Positions 1-10,315 of a stretch of DNA of 64,000 bases are shown piece after piece. The translations under genes and the position numbers were made by a program. This DNA is from an uncultured Pelagibacteraceae bacterium (GTDB lineage Bacteria > Pseudomonadota > Alphaproteobacteria > Pelagibacterales > Pelagibacteraceae), in assembly GCA_902526595.1 (NCBI GenBank), contig CABZLO010000003.1, positions 1 to 64,000 on the forward strand, given 5' to 3'. How positions within the stretch are numbered: the first letter of the stretch is position 1; each line of letters begins with the position of its first letter. The notes below the pieces were generated by a model. The model searched no databases. It was given only the letters and a program-made list of their open reading frames with translations, and was not told the DNA's origin.

Positions 1-486
1 CTTCTTCAAGCATGTGTATCAGAGCCTGTAAAACCAATTTTAGATAGAGTAGTAACTTTTGGTGCAGGTCATTTTTACATAAGTCAATCTGATAAAGGAG
101 AAATGGTAATGGGCGGAGACCTTGATGGATATAATAGTTACGCTCAAAGGGGAAATTTACCAACTCTTCAACATGTTTTAACAGAAGGAATTGCCATGAT
201 GCCTTTTTTAAGCAAATTGAAAATGCTTAGAACTTGGGGTGGTATAATGGATATGTCAATGGATGGTTCACCTATTATAGATAAAACACATATTGATGGT
301 TTGTATTTAAACTGTGGTTGGTGTTATGGTGGTTTTAAAGCAACTCCAGCTTCAGGTTGGACATTCGCTCATACAATCGCTCAAGATAGAGTTCACGAAC
401 TGAATGCTGGATTTAGTCTAAATCGATTTAGTACTGGATACTTAATTGATGAAAAGGGACTTGGTACTAAGACCTGGATATCTTAA
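1..486 (+). CDS. soxB: Sarcosine oxidase beta subunit, C-terminal part (truncated by window start)
   Basis: Frame is open from base 1 (LLQACVSEPVKPILDRVVTFGAGHFYIS...); C-terminus FAHTIA..FSLNRFSTGYLIDEKG; followed directly by soxD, soxA, soxG. Confidence 0.93.
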   Translation, partial: LLQACVSEPVKPILDRVVTFGAGHFYISQSDKGEMVMGGDLDGYNSYAQRGNLPTLQHVLTEGIAMMPFLSKLKMLRTWGGIMDMSMDGSPIIDKTHIDGLYLNCGWCYGGFKATPASGWTFAHTIAQDRVHELNAGFSLNRFSTGYLIDEKGLGTKTWIS

Positions 487-756
487 ATGCTTCACATTAA
501 ATGCCCGCATTGTGGGATGAGATCACAAAATGAATTTTCTTATGGTGGGGATGCTAGTGTAAAAAGACCTGACCTTAATAAAGAAATCTCTGATGAAGAA
601 TGGGATAACTTTGTTTATAATCGAAAAAGTTTAAGAGGTAAGCACTTAGAGTTGTGGCAGCATTTATCTGGATGTAGACAATGGATTAAGGTGGAAAGAG
701 ACACTGCTACTCATGAAATATTTAATACATATAAAGCTGATGAGGAAATTTCTTAA
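487..756 (+). CDS. soxD: Sarcosine oxidase delta subunit
   Basis: MLHIKCPHCGMRSQNEFSYGGDA zinc-binding N-terminus; operon position. Confidence 0.95.
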   Translation: MLHIKCPHCGMRSQNEFSYGGDASVKRPDLNKEISDEEWDNFVYNRKSLRGKHLELWQHLSGCRQWIKVERDTATHEIFNTYKADEEIS

Positions 757-3753
757 ATGACTCAAAAATTTAGATTAGAAAATGGTGGTCTAATTAATAG
801 AGATAAAAAATTATCATTTAAATTTAACGGAAAAACATACTATGGTTACGAGGGAGATACTTTAGCATCTGCTTTAATTGCTAATGGAGTACATTTAGTG
901 GGTAGAAGCTTTAAATATCATAGACCAAGAGGGTTTTTTGGAGCTGGGGTAGATGAGCCTTATGCGATCGTTCAACTTTATAGAAATAATGAGACAGAGC
1001 CAAATATTAAAGCTACTGAGCAAGAGCTTTTTGAAGGACTAGTGGCCAAAAGTGTAAATTGTTGGCCAAGTGTAAATTTTGATATTGGTGCAATAAATAA
1101 CTTTTTAAAAATTTTTTTACCTGCAGGATTTTATTATAAGACATTCATGTGGCCTAAAAGTTTTTGGTATCGAGTTTATGAACCTTTTATTAGAAAAGCT
1201 GCAGGCTTAGGTGTTGCTTCTACAAAACATGATAAAGAGAGATATGAACACAAATATGAGTATTGTGACTTATTAATTGCTGGTTCTGGTCCATCCGGTT
1301 TAGCAAGTGCTTATGCCGCTGCGAAAAATGGTGCAACAGTAATTTTAGCTGAAGATAAACCAAGATTTGGAGGATCTCTGTTAACTAGTGATGTAAATAT
1401 TGGAAATCAATCAGGTGAGGATTGGGCAAACAGTATTATTTCTGAATTAAAAGAAATGCCAAATGTGGTTGTTAAAAACAGATCTCAAGTTTTTGGTTAC
1501 TATGATCATAATATGTTAGTGATGTCAGAAAAAGTTAGCGATCATCTACCAAAAACAAAAAAACATCATCCAAAACAAAGACTTTGGTATATTAGGGCAA
1601 AAGAGGTTTTAATTTCTTCAGGATCAATTGAAAGACCACTAGTTTTTGGGAATAATGATACTCCTGGCGTGATGTTGTCCTCAGCAGCAAAAGAATATTT
1701 AAAAGTTTACGGAGTGTTAGTCGGTAAAAATCCGTTAGTTTTTACAAATAATGACAGTGGATATGAGACAGCAATTGAATTTAAAAAAAATGGAGTCAAT
1801 CCAATTATTTTAGACTCTAGAGTTAATCCACAATCAGAAATAATTGATGAAGCAATTAATCTTGGTATTAAAATAAAATTTTCGCATGTTGTTGTTGCTG
1901 CACAGGGATACAAAAAAGTAAGTTCAGCAGATATAGCAAAAATTTCAGATGATAAAAAGCAACTTGGAGCAATAGAAAATATTAATTGTGATTGTATTTG
2001 TGTTTCAGGTTTTTGGACGCCAACTATTCATCTAGCTTCACAATCAGGAAATAAAACTAAATTTAAGGAAGAAATTGACGCCTTTGTGCCTGGGACATCT
2101 AAGCAGAAAGAAACAACCTTAGGTGCTGCTAATGGGATTTTTACATTAGAAGAAACGTTAAAAGACTCGTTTATAGCTGGCCAAGATTTATCGAAAAAGA
2201 TTACAAACAACGATAATAAAATTTCTTTTCCAAATGTAGTTGAAAAAAAATCTTCTCAACATGATAAGTTTTGGTGTGTGCCCATGCCTAAAGGAAAAAG
2301 TTATAAGAGATTTTTAGATTTTCAAAATGATGTTGCTGTTTCAGATATCGAAATAGCTTTAAAGGAAGGGTATCGATCAATAGAGCATGTTAAAAGATAC
2401 ACAACTTTAGGAATGGCAACCGACCAAGGTAAAACAAGCAATTTGAATGGACTACAATTAGTTTCAGATATTGAAAATAAAGTTGTACCTGCAGTAGGTC
2501 ATACTACTTTTAGACCTCCATACACTCCAATATCTATTGGAGCAATTGTAGGAAGAGAAGTTGGAAAACATTCTAAACCTACTCGTAAATCTCCTATGCA
2601 TTCATGGCATGAAAAAAATAATGCAGTATTTGTTGATGCTGGAGTTTGGTTACGACCAAGATATTATAAACAAGGAAGCGAAACTCTTTTTGAAGCATCT
2701 AAGCGTGAAGCTAAAAATGTTAGAACGAATGTTGGTATTTGCGATGTTACTACGTTAGGAAAAATTGATATCAAAGGTCCTGATGCTGCAGAACTGCTAA
2801 ATAGAGTTTACACAAATGCTTGGTTAAAGTTGCCAGTTGGTAAAGCAAGATATGGAGTGATGCTTAGAGAAGATGGGATAGTTATGGATGATGGAACAAC
2901 AACTAGAATTTCTGAAAATCATTATCATATGACAACTACTACAGCTCAAGCTGCCAATGTCCTTTCACATTTAGAGTATTATCTACAACTTGTTTGGCCT
3001 GAATTGAATGTTAATGTAGTTTCAACAACTGAACAATGGGCTGGTGCAGCAATTGCAGGACCTAAATCTAGAAAATTATTAGAAAAATTATTTCCTAATA
3101 ATGACGTTTCAAACGAAGGACTGCCTTTCATGGGGTACATGGAGTCTGAATTGTTTGGGGTTAAAGCTAGAATTTTTAGAATCTCATTTTCAGGCGAATT
3201 AGCTTATGAGGTGAATGTAGAGTCTGATAATGGACAATTTATGTGGGAAAAAATCATTGAACTAGGTCAAGAGTTTCAAGTTCAGCCTTATGGAACAGAA
3301 GCGTTATCAACTTTGAGAATTGAAATGGGACATGTGGCAGGATCAGAACTTGATGGAAGAACAATTTCTTATGACACTTCATTGGAGGGATTAATTAGTA
3401 AAAAGAAAGATTTTATTGGTAAAAGGTCATTAAATAGAGAAGCTTTTAACTCAAGCGACAGACAAAAAATTGTTGGAGTTGTCCCTTTAGATAAAAAAAC
3501 AAGTATACCAGAGGGTTCTCATTTAGTGAAAGACGCTCAGGCTCCTTTACCAAACAAAAAATTAGGACATATATCTGCTTCATGCTGGAGTGTAGAGCAT
3601 GATAATCCTTTTTCTCTCGCAATTTTGAAGGATGGAAAAAATATGATTGGAGAAAAATTATTTGTTATGTCTCCATTGAAAAATAAAGTAATTCCAGTTG
3701 AAATAGTTTCATCACATTATGTGGATCCAAAAGGAGAAAGAGTTAGATCATGA
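757..3753 (+). CDS. soxA: Sarcosine oxidase alpha subunit
   Basis: 998 aa; [28 protein letters not shown] motif, C-terminal GcvT-like folate domain. Confidence 0.96.
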   Translation: MTQKFRLENGGLINRDKKLSFKFNGKTYYGYEGDTLASALIANGVHLVGRSFKYHRPRGFFGAGVDEPYAIVQLYRNNETEPNIKATEQELFEGLVAKSVNCWPSVNFDIGAINNFLKIFLPAGFYYKTFMWPKSFWYRVYEPFIRKAAGLGVASTKHDKERYEHKYEYCDLLIAGSGPSGLASAYAAAKNGATVILAEDKPRFGGSLLTSDVNIGNQSGEDWANSIISELKEMPNVVVKNRSQVFGYYDHNMLVMSEKVSDHLPKTKKHHPKQRLWYIRAKEVLISSGSIERPLVFGNNDTPGVMLSSAAKEYLKVYGVLVGKNPLVFTNNDSGYETAIEFKKNGVNPIILDSRVNPQSEIIDEAINLGIKIKFSHVVVAAQGYKKVSSADIAKISDDKKQLGAIENINCDCICVSGFWTPTIHLASQSGNKTKFKEEIDAFVPGTSKQKETTLGAANGIFTLEETLKDSFIAGQDLSKKITNNDNKISFPNVVEKKSSQHDKFWCVPMPKGKSYKRFLDFQNDVAVSDIEIALKEGYRSIEHVKRYTTLGMATDQGKTSNLNGLQLVSDIENKVVPAVGHTTFRPPYTPISIGAIVGREVGKHSKPTRKSPMHSWHEKNNAVFVDAGVWLRPRYYKQGSETLFEASKREAKNVRTNVGICDVTTLGKIDIKGPDAAELLNRVYTNAWLKLPVGKARYGVMLREDGIVMDDGTTTRISENHYHMTTTTAQAANVLSHLEYYLQLVWPELNVNVVSTTEQWAGAAIAGPKSRKLLEKLFPNNDVSNEGLPFMGYMESELFGVKARIFRISFSGELAYEVNVESDNGQFMWEKIIELGQEFQVQPYGTEALSTLRIEMGHVAGSELDGRTISYDTSLEGLISKKKDFIGKRSLNREAFNSSDRQKIVGVVPLDKKTSIPEGSHLVKDAQAPLPNKKLGHISASCWSVEHDNPFSLAILKDGKNMIGEKLFVMSPLKNKVIPVEIVSSHYVDPKGERVRS

Positions 3754-4337
3754 GTTCAATATCAGCTTTAGAAAATATCCACCAAAAAGGACAATTTGGT
3801 GATTATGAAGGAAAAAACGAAAAAAATTTAATTAAAATTTCAGAAATAAAAAACTTATATATTACACAGATTGTTCAACATAAAAATTCGAATGTTGCAT
3901 GTGAAGAAATTAAAATAGATAATTTAAATCTCATTTCAAAACCATTATCAGTAGAAAATAATGAAAATACTCGAATTCTTTGGAATGGACCAAGAAATTG
4001 GCTGGTTATTACAACCCAAAAAGAAGTTTTTTTTGAAATTGATAAAAAATTTGAAGAGGTAGATTTTGCAGTCACAGATATTTCTCATTCAAAATCAATT
4101 ATTGAGCTAGAAGGGGATAATGCTAAAGAAGTTTTAAAAAAAGGATGCCCTTTTAACTTTAATGAATTAAATAAAAATAATTGTCTGAATTCTACATTTA
4201 ACGGAATGTCAATAATTGTTGACATGATAAATGACGAACCAGATACATTTAGAATTTTTGCCCTAAGAAGTTTTGGAGAGTCAATATATCATTCAATAAC
4301 AGACTCATCCTTAGAATTTGGCTATATAGGAAAATAA
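3750..4337 (+). CDS. soxG: Sarcosine oxidase gamma subunit
   Basis: 4-nt overlap with sox[10 protein letters not shown] motif; operon position. Confidence 0.85.
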   Translation: MSSISALENIHQKGQFGDYEGKNEKNLIKISEIKNLYITQIVQHKNSNVACEEIKIDNLNLISKPLSVENNENTRILWNGPRNWLVITTQKEVFFEIDKKFEEVDFAVTDISHSKSIIELEGDNAKEVLKKGCPFNFNELNKNNCLNSTFNGMSIIVDMINDEPDTFRIFALRSFGESIYHSITDSSLEFGYIGK

Positions 4338-4338
4338 T

Positions 4339-5187
4339 TTAATCTCTTGTAGCTATATAAACACCAATTGTTGCAATTAAAAAGCCTAGAAGATCTAAAT
4401 TACTTAGCCTTTCGTTTAAAAAAATCCAAGCCATTAATGCAGAAGTAGGAGGAATTAAAAAAAAAATAGAAACTGTTTTACTTGCAGAATTTCTTTTAAT
4501 TAAAAGCATTAAAATTGTAAAAGCTCCAAACGAAACTAAAAAAATCTGATGACTAATTGCAATTAAAAAAGTGGTTGAAAAATCTATGTAAGGTTTTGCA
4601 AAAAGAATAATTATCACAATATGAAAAACAACCCCCCCCAAAGCTTGATTCATATTACTGACTGATAAAGGCAAGTTATTACTTATTTTTTTTTGCCACA
4701 AAGTAGAAAATGTAATTGCTAATAACGCGATTATAGTTGCGATCAATCCTGCTGTTGGTATTTTAGAGCCTAAATCAAAACCTAGTACAAGTCCTGCACC
4801 AGCAAATCCTAATAAAACACCCACCCATTGTTTTGACGATACTTTCTCATCTAAAATAGGTCCACTCAACGCATTTGTGAGAACTGGTTGAAGGGTTACA
4901 ATTAAAGCCGCAATTGCTGTGGGCATGCCAATTGAAATTGAGTAAAAGACACCACCAAGATAAAAACCATGAAATAATACACCACTAAAAAAAGACTCAA
5001 AAAAACTTTTCCTATCAACAAAAAGTTTTTTTTTTGAATAAATAGAAAATAAGAAAAAACCTATTGAAACTAAAGCAAATCTAAAAGCAAGAGCTGAAAA
5101 GGGGTCGCTATTATCTATAATTGGCTTAGTTGTTATAAATGCAGAAGACCAAAGTAGAATAAAGATAAATGGAAAAACTTTAATCAT
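4339..5187 (-). CDS. EamA/DMT-family transporter
   Basis: About 10 hydrophobic segments, WSSAFITTKPI start, repeated EamA domains. Confidence 0.85.
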   Translation of the reverse strand: MIKVFPFIFILLWSSAFITTKPIIDNSDPFSALAFRFALVSIGFFLFSIYSKKKLFVDRKSFFESFFSGVLFHGFYLGGVFYSISIGMPTAIAALIVTLQPVLTNALSGPILDEKVSSKQWVGVLLGFAGAGLVLGFDLGSKIPTAGLIATIIALLAITFSTLWQKKISNNLPLSVSNMNQALGGVVFHIVIIILFAKPYIDFSTTFLIAISHQIFLVSFGAFTILMLLIKRNSASKTVSIFFLIPPTSALMAWIFLNERLSNLDLLGFLIATIGVYIATRD

Positions 5188-5295
5188 TTTTGTTTTATAG
5201 TTAATTATTCATCATAGTCTCAATAATAATACTCAGTTTGATCTATTTCTATCTTGAGTTGAATACTTAAATCAGTATTAATTAAATATTCTGTT

Positions 5296-5592
5296 ATGAA
5301 AATATTAAAAATATTTTTTATCACCTCTTATTCAATATTTTTATCAGGATGCTTTCAAACAACATCGCTTATAGGTCCAGGTGTAACAGCTGCTACTACA
5401 GGAAACGTAATTCAAGCAGGAGTTCAATATGGAGCAAACACAGCTCTAAAAAATGAGACTGGCAAAGATGTATTGACCCATATCAAAGATAAAGTTAATG
5501 ATAAACATAAAGAAAAAAAACTTCACGTTAAATTAAAAAAGTTACTAGAGAATAGAATAGAAATCACTAGACAGAAATTATTATCTAACTAA
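5296..5592 (+). CDS. Small putative lipoprotein
   Basis: Signal peptide with lipobox LSGC; otherwise unknown. Confidence 0.6.
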   Translation: MKILKIFFITSYSIFLSGCFQTTSLIGPGVTAATTGNVIQAGVQYGANTALKNETGKDVLTHIKDKVNDKHKEKKLHVKLKKLLENRIEITRQKLLSN

Positions 5593-6029
5593 TTCAGTAT
5601 ATATAATTTGATTAGCTTTTCTTGCTTTGTCTCTTTACACCACATCTCATAACTTTCACAGACACGCCAAAGATGATCAAAGGCTCTTTGAGATATCTCT
5701 AATGGAAAATGACTTTTAGTATAATAAAGTTTAGGAATTTTCATTAAAAGTTTTATCATTGAATCTTTTTGCACTTCCAATAATTTCAAAGTTTCGCTAG
5801 TTATTTTTTTTCCAGTTATTTCATCAACAAATTTATTTTTTTTCAATTTTTCAAACCATTTATCGTGAAATTCTCCTGAGCTAATTAATTCATACTCTTT
5901 AGATGTCATAAATATTTCAAATGCTTGAATGTTATTAGTTTCTGGATTATCACTTTTAATCTCAATTATTTTAAAGTAAATAAACTCAGCAACTCTAAGC
6001 ACATACGGCTTTTCAATCTTTGACTGCAT
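5589..6029 (-). CDS. Hypothetical protein
   Basis: 146 aa ORF in a compact genome; overlaps the convergent neighbour by 4 nt. Confidence 0.6.
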   Translation of the reverse strand: MQSKIEKPYVLRVAEFIYFKIIEIKSDNPETNNIQAFEIFMTSKEYELISSGEFHDKWFEKLKKNKFVDEITGKKITSETLKLLEVQKDSMIKLLMKIPKLYYTKSHFPLEISQRAFDHLWRVCESYEMWCKETKQEKLIKLYILN

Positions 6030-6032
6030 AAC

Positions 6033-6779
6033 TTAATTTTTATGTTTTTCCATGGCAGATTCTGCCAAAATAAGATTAGGATCTAAAAATATTTTTGAAG
6101 ACTTTATATTTTTAAATGATTTAAATGCAAATATTGCTATTGGAAGTTCTGTACATCCTAAAATTATTTTTTTACATTTTATACTCATTAAATAGTTTAT
6201 TGCAGGTTTGATGGCTTTTTCTGCTGCTCGTACATTTCCCATTTTTACAAATTTAATTGCTTTATTTACTGAGTTTTTTTGAATGTTTTCTGAAGGTATA
6301 ATAAGATTATAATTTTTATCAAAAAAATTATTATAAACTCCAGTTTTCAAAGTACCCTCAGTGGCTAAGAGACCCACTTTAGAATTTTTTTTACAATTTT
6401 TTTTTGTGAATTTAAATACTTCTTTAGGCATATTAATTATTGGAATATTTATTTTTTTTCGCAAATCATCATACCAATAATGAGCAGTATTACAGGGGAT
6501 TACAATAAATTTACATTTATTTTTCTCGAGTAATTTACAACCTTTAAGCAAACCTTTTAAAACTCTTTCGTACTTTATTTTGCTTTTCTTGTTTGTAGAT
6601 CTGTTAGAAAGATTTTTTGTTTGAGATCCAATTGACTCAGGTCTACCAGGAATATTAGATTTATTGTAGAGTAAAAATAAGGGATATTCTTGATCAATTT
6701 TTCCCCTATTAAGTACTGCAAGCTTGTTACAAAAATCAAGTCCTGCTTGAGTTCCCATTCCACCTAAAATTCCAATCAT
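6033..6779 (-). CDS. Aspartate/glutamate racemase family protein
   Basis: MIGILGGMGTQAGLDFCNKL, PCNTAHYW and LGCTELP motifs. Confidence 0.9.
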   Translation of the reverse strand: MIGILGGMGTQAGLDFCNKLAVLNRGKIDQEYPLFLLYNKSNIPGRPESIGSQTKNLSNRSTNKKSKIKYERVLKGLLKGCKLLEKNKCKFIVIPCNTAHYWYDDLRKKINIPIINMPKEVFKFTKKNCKKNSKVGLLATEGTLKTGVYNNFFDKNYNLIIPSENIQKNSVNKAIKFVKMGNVRAAEKAIKPAINYLMSIKCKKIILGCTELPIAIFAFKSFKNIKSSKIFLDPNLILAESAMEKHKN

Positions 6780-6925
6780 AATTTTTTATTAATTTATAAA
6801 TTTCGATTTTAATTTTTAATAATTAATAATTGTGTTTAAACGTTGATCTTTATCATTCGGTATTGGCTGAAATACATAAAATAGTAAAACTAAGTTAATC
6901 TTTTCAGCCAATAGGAAGTGTGAAA

Positions 6926-7132
6926 TTATGCAGTTTTTAAGTTAACTGCTGAAGGACCTTTAGGACCATCTTCAACATCGAAAGTCAAAGCTTGACCCTC
7001 ATCTAAACCGTTCATACCAGCATCTCTTACAGCCGAAACATGTACAAACACATCTTTTTCTTTATCTTCTCTTTCAATAAAACCAAAACCTTTGGTTGGA
7101 TTGAACCATTTTACTTTTCCTTGTAGACTCAT
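6926..7132 (-). CDS. cspA: Cold-shock protein (CspA family)
   Basis: [24 protein letters not shown]. Confidence 0.96.
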   Translation of the reverse strand: MSLQGKVKWFNPTKGFGFIEREDKEKDVFVHVSAVRDAGMNGLDEGQALTFDVEDGPKGPSAVNLKTA

Positions 7133-7164
7133 ATTTATCTTCTTACTTTTTGTTATATTAATTT

Positions 7165-7184
7165 ATTACTTATAATTAAGTAAT
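7165..7184 (-). promoter_or_regulatory. Hairpin in the cold-shock gene 5' leader
   Basis: ATTACTTA-TAAT-TAAGTAAT, perfect 8-bp stem with 4-nt loop, about 33 nt upstream of the csp ATG. Confidence 0.4.
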
Positions 7185-7248
7185 CCTAACTTTGTTTAGA
7201 TTTTGAAGGGTTTTGTCAACAAAATATATTATAAATTAAAAATATTTT

Positions 7249-7716
7249 CTAATTTTTGTCAATAATTTTGGTCAAATATACAGAATTTGCATCTTCTTTA
7301 TAGTGTGCAAAAGGTTGGCATTCCTCAAATTCACATTTTATAAAAAGTTTTCTTGCTGGTAAAAAAAAATCCCCCGCGCCAGTTTCAATACTTAATTTTT
7401 TTATCTTTAGTTTCTTAGCTTCATTTATTAAATGATTAATCACTTTAATCCCATACCCTTTATTTCTAAAATTATCATGAATTCTTATTGATTTGAATTC
7501 TCCATGACCTACATCTAAAAATTTTAGAGCACCGCAACCTATTAAATTTTCATCTTGCCATAAGCTCCAAAATTTAATTGATGATACTTTAAGACCAGGA
7601 ATATCTAAAACATGAGCACTACCTTCTGGAGATGCTGCTCTAAGTTCAACAAAGTGTTTACTAAGAAGTTCATGAACTTTTGGATTATCAAAATTACCCT
7701 CTAATGATTTAAACAT
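7249..7716 (-). CDS. GNAT family N-acetyltransferase
   Basis: RIHDNFRNKGYGIKVINHLINEAK acetyl-CoA binding motif. Confidence 0.85.
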   Translation of the reverse strand: MFKSLEGNFDNPKVHELLSKHFVELRAASPEGSAHVLDIPGLKVSSIKFWSLWQDENLIGCGALKFLDVGHGEFKSIRIHDNFRNKGYGIKVINHLINEAKKLKIKKLSIETGAGDFFLPARKLFIKCEFEECQPFAHYKEDANSVYLTKIIDKN

Positions 7717-8763
7717 CTAAATTAATATTGTGATATGACCCATTTTTCTTTTTTCTTTAATCTCTTTTTTTAAATAATCAAAGAAAAATTCATTCTCTTT
7801 TAAGTTAGGAGAATTTCTATACTGAGATATCTGATCACCTAGTAAATTTATCATTTTTGCATTAGAAATTTTTTTTAATGTTATTTGTTCTAATCCACAA
7901 ACTGCTCTAACATGATTTTCAAATTGACTTACATTGTATGAATTAATGGTAAGATGTCCAGAGTTATGCACCCTAGGTGCAACTTCGTTTACATATAAAT
8001 TATCATTTCTATCGATAAAAAATTCTACACACAAAGTTCCCACATATTTAAGTTCTTCTGCAATCAGCATAGCCCAGTCTTTAGATTGATTAAAAATTTT
8101 CTTATTTATTTCAGCAGGTATTTTAGAATATTTTAAAATTTGATCTTCATGAATATTCTCAATTGGCTCATAAATTTCGTATTTATTATTACTAAATCTA
8201 GTTATAATTATTGAGATTTCTTTTTTTAGTTTAACTAGTTTCTCAAGAATATATCCACCAGAAAAATCTATATTAATAGAATTTAACTCTTCAGTAGAAT
8301 TTATTGGATATTGTCCTTTTCCATCATATCCAAGTGTAGTCGTCTTCAATATTCCAGGTAAAAATTCTTTTAAGGCATCTATGTCTGACTTTTTTTCAAT
8401 TGATACATACCTTGTAGTTCTAATATTTAACTTATTTATAAAATCTTTTTCAGCCAATCGATGTTGAATAAGTCGATTCACAGAAGGTTTAGGTAAAACT
8501 GGTCTTAACTTATTTATTTCATTAAGGGTTTCAAAAGGTATATTTTCAAATTCATAAGTTACAACGTTAACTCGATTAACAAAATCATCAACCTTCTCCT
8601 TATCATTATAATTTCCTGAAATAAATTGATTACAAAAGTTCTGAGCTGGGGCATCTGCATCGTCTGAAAAAATTACAGTTTTAACGTTTAATTTTTTTGC
8701 AGCAATTGCTAACATACTACCTAGCTGTCCACCTCCTATAATACCAAGAGTAATTTCAGACAT
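7717..8763 (-). CDS. purK: 5-(carboxyamino)imidazole ribonucleotide synthase
   Basis: GIIGGGQLGSMLAIAA, ATP-grasp features, EVAPRVHNSGH; next to purE. Confidence 0.95.
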   Translation of the reverse strand: MSEITLGIIGGGQLGSMLAIAAKKLNVKTVIFSDDADAPAQNFCNQFISGNYNDKEKVDDFVNRVNVVTYEFENIPFETLNEINKLRPVLPKPSVNRLIQHRLAEKDFINKLNIRTTRYVSIEKKSDIDALKEFLPGILKTTTLGYDGKGQYPINSTEELNSINIDFSGGYILEKLVKLKKEISIIITRFSNNKYEIYEPIENIHEDQILKYSKIPAEINKKIFNQSKDWAMLIAEELKYVGTLCVEFFIDRNDNLYVNEVAPRVHNSGHLTINSYNVSQFENHVRAVCGLEQITLKKISNAKMINLLGDQISQYRNSPNLKENEFFFDYLKKEIKEKRKMGHITILI

Positions 8764-9255
8764 TTATTTAGGACTTTTTTTTACTGATTTGGTTTGACTA
8801 GATCTCCAGTTGCTTAATTTCTGTTTAATAGATTTATTATGGTTTGCTATTATCGAAGCTGCTAGTAATGCAGCATTAATTGCACCGTCTTCACCAATAG
8901 CAAGTGTTCCAACAGGTATTCCTTTTGGCATTTGAGCTATTGATAAAAGACTGTCTAAGCCTTTTAATTTTTTACTTTCGATAGGTACACCAAGAACTGG
9001 TAATGATGTAATTGCTGAGATCATACCGGGTAAATGTGCCGATCCTCCAGCTCCTGCTATAATTACACCTATATTATTTTGTTCCGCTTTAAGAGCATAA
9101 TCATACATCCTTTTTGGGGTTCTGTGAGCTGACACAATTTTTGTCTCAAAAGAAACTCCAATTTTTTTTAGAGTTTTTTCTGCCAGCTGCATAGTCTTAT
9201 AATCAGACTGGCTACCCATAACGATTGAAACTTTTAGATTTCTATTTTTTTTCAT
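8764..9255 (-). CDS. purE: 5-(carboxyamino)imidazole ribonucleotide mutase
   Basis: [35 protein letters not shown]. Confidence 0.97.
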   Translation of the reverse strand: MKKNRNLKVSIVMGSQSDYKTMQLAEKTLKKIGVSFETKIVSAHRTPKRMYDYALKAEQNNIGVIIAGAGGSAHLPGMISAITSLPVLGVPIESKKLKGLDSLLSIAQMPKGIPVGTLAIGEDGAINAALLAASIIANHNKSIKQKLSNWRSSQTKSVKKSPK

Positions 9256-9347
9256 GAGAATTAGTAATTAGTTTATTTCAAAATTAACTTAAAATTTCAA
9301 TAAAATTAATAGTATTTAAAAAACATATTGATTAGAGTTAAACTAAT

Positions 9348-10313
9348 ATGAATTTTAAAATTGATAACCTTCAATATTGTAATTGGTCAAGAGAAACCTT
9401 CGAGTTTAATAGATCTGCAGATCTTGACGCTGTTCATGTCACAATAGTCTATCATGAAGATTACAATGAGTTATTAACTGAGATTAAAAAATGGGAAAAA
9501 CTTTTTAAAGAAAACTCAGATATAATATTTCAAGGCTGGGACTACAAAGATATAGAAAAGGCAAATAAAGAGAAAAAAACAGCAATTTTTTTTGGTTTTC
9601 AAAATTGTTCTCCCATAGAGGATGATATAAAATTAGTTGAAAAAATACATAAATTAGGTTGCCGATTTATGCAGCTTACTTACAATAACCAATCATTATT
9701 AGCTACTGGTTGTTATGAAAATACAGACAGTGGAGTTACCAATTTTGGACGTGAAGTCATAAAAGAAATGAATAGGGTGGGTGTAGTAATTGACATGTCA
9801 CATTCAGCTGAAAAAAGTACAATTGACGCAATCGAGTTAAGTCAAAAACCAATAGCAATAACGCATGCAAATCCAAATTTTTGGCATCCTGCAAAAAGAA
9901 ACAAATCGTCTGATTTGTTAAAAATTTTAAGTGATAGCGGAGGTATTCTTGGATTATCTTTATATCCTCATCATTTGAAAGATAACACAAATTGTACCCT
10001 TGAAAGTTTTTGTGAGATGGTTGCTAAAACAGCTGAGATAATGAACACAAAACAAATAGGTATTGGATCTGATCTTTGTCTTCAGCAACCTGATAGTGTT
10101 GTTGAATGGATGAGAAATGGAACATGGTCCAAAAGTACAAATTTTGGTGAAGGTAATAAAAATAAACCTGGCTTTCCCAAACAACCTCAATGGTTTGAGG
10201 ACGCTAGGGGTTTTTCAAATATCGAAAAAGGTCTTAAAAAAGTTGGATTTTCTGATGAAGAGACAAATGGAATACTTGGAAACAACTGGTACAATTTCTA
10301 TAAATTAATTTAG
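9348..10313 (+). CDS. Membrane dipeptidase (peptidase family M19)
   Basis: GCRFMQLTYNNQS, VIDMSHSAEKST, AITHANP, IGIGSDLC. Confidence 0.9.
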   Translation: MNFKIDNLQYCNWSRETFEFNRSADLDAVHVTIVYHEDYNELLTEIKKWEKLFKENSDIIFQGWDYKDIEKANKEKKTAIFFGFQNCSPIEDDIKLVEKIHKLGCRFMQLTYNNQSLLATGCYENTDSGVTNFGREVIKEMNRVGVVIDMSHSAEKSTIDAIELSQKPIAITHANPNFWHPAKRNKSSDLLKILSDSGGILGLSLYPHHLKDNTNCTLESFCEMVAKTAEIMNTKQIGIGSDLCLQQPDSVVEWMRNGTWSKSTNFGEGNKNKPGFPKQPQWFEDARGFSNIEKGLKKVGFSDEETNGILGNNWYNFYKLI

Positions 10314-10315
10314 TT

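Noticed and set aside
2561-2758. 65-aa ORF in another frame of soxA
   Set aside because: Internal to soxA with no independent support
10117-10308. 63-aa alternate-frame ORF in the M19 gene
   Set aside because: Inside a clear peptidase gene; composition artefact
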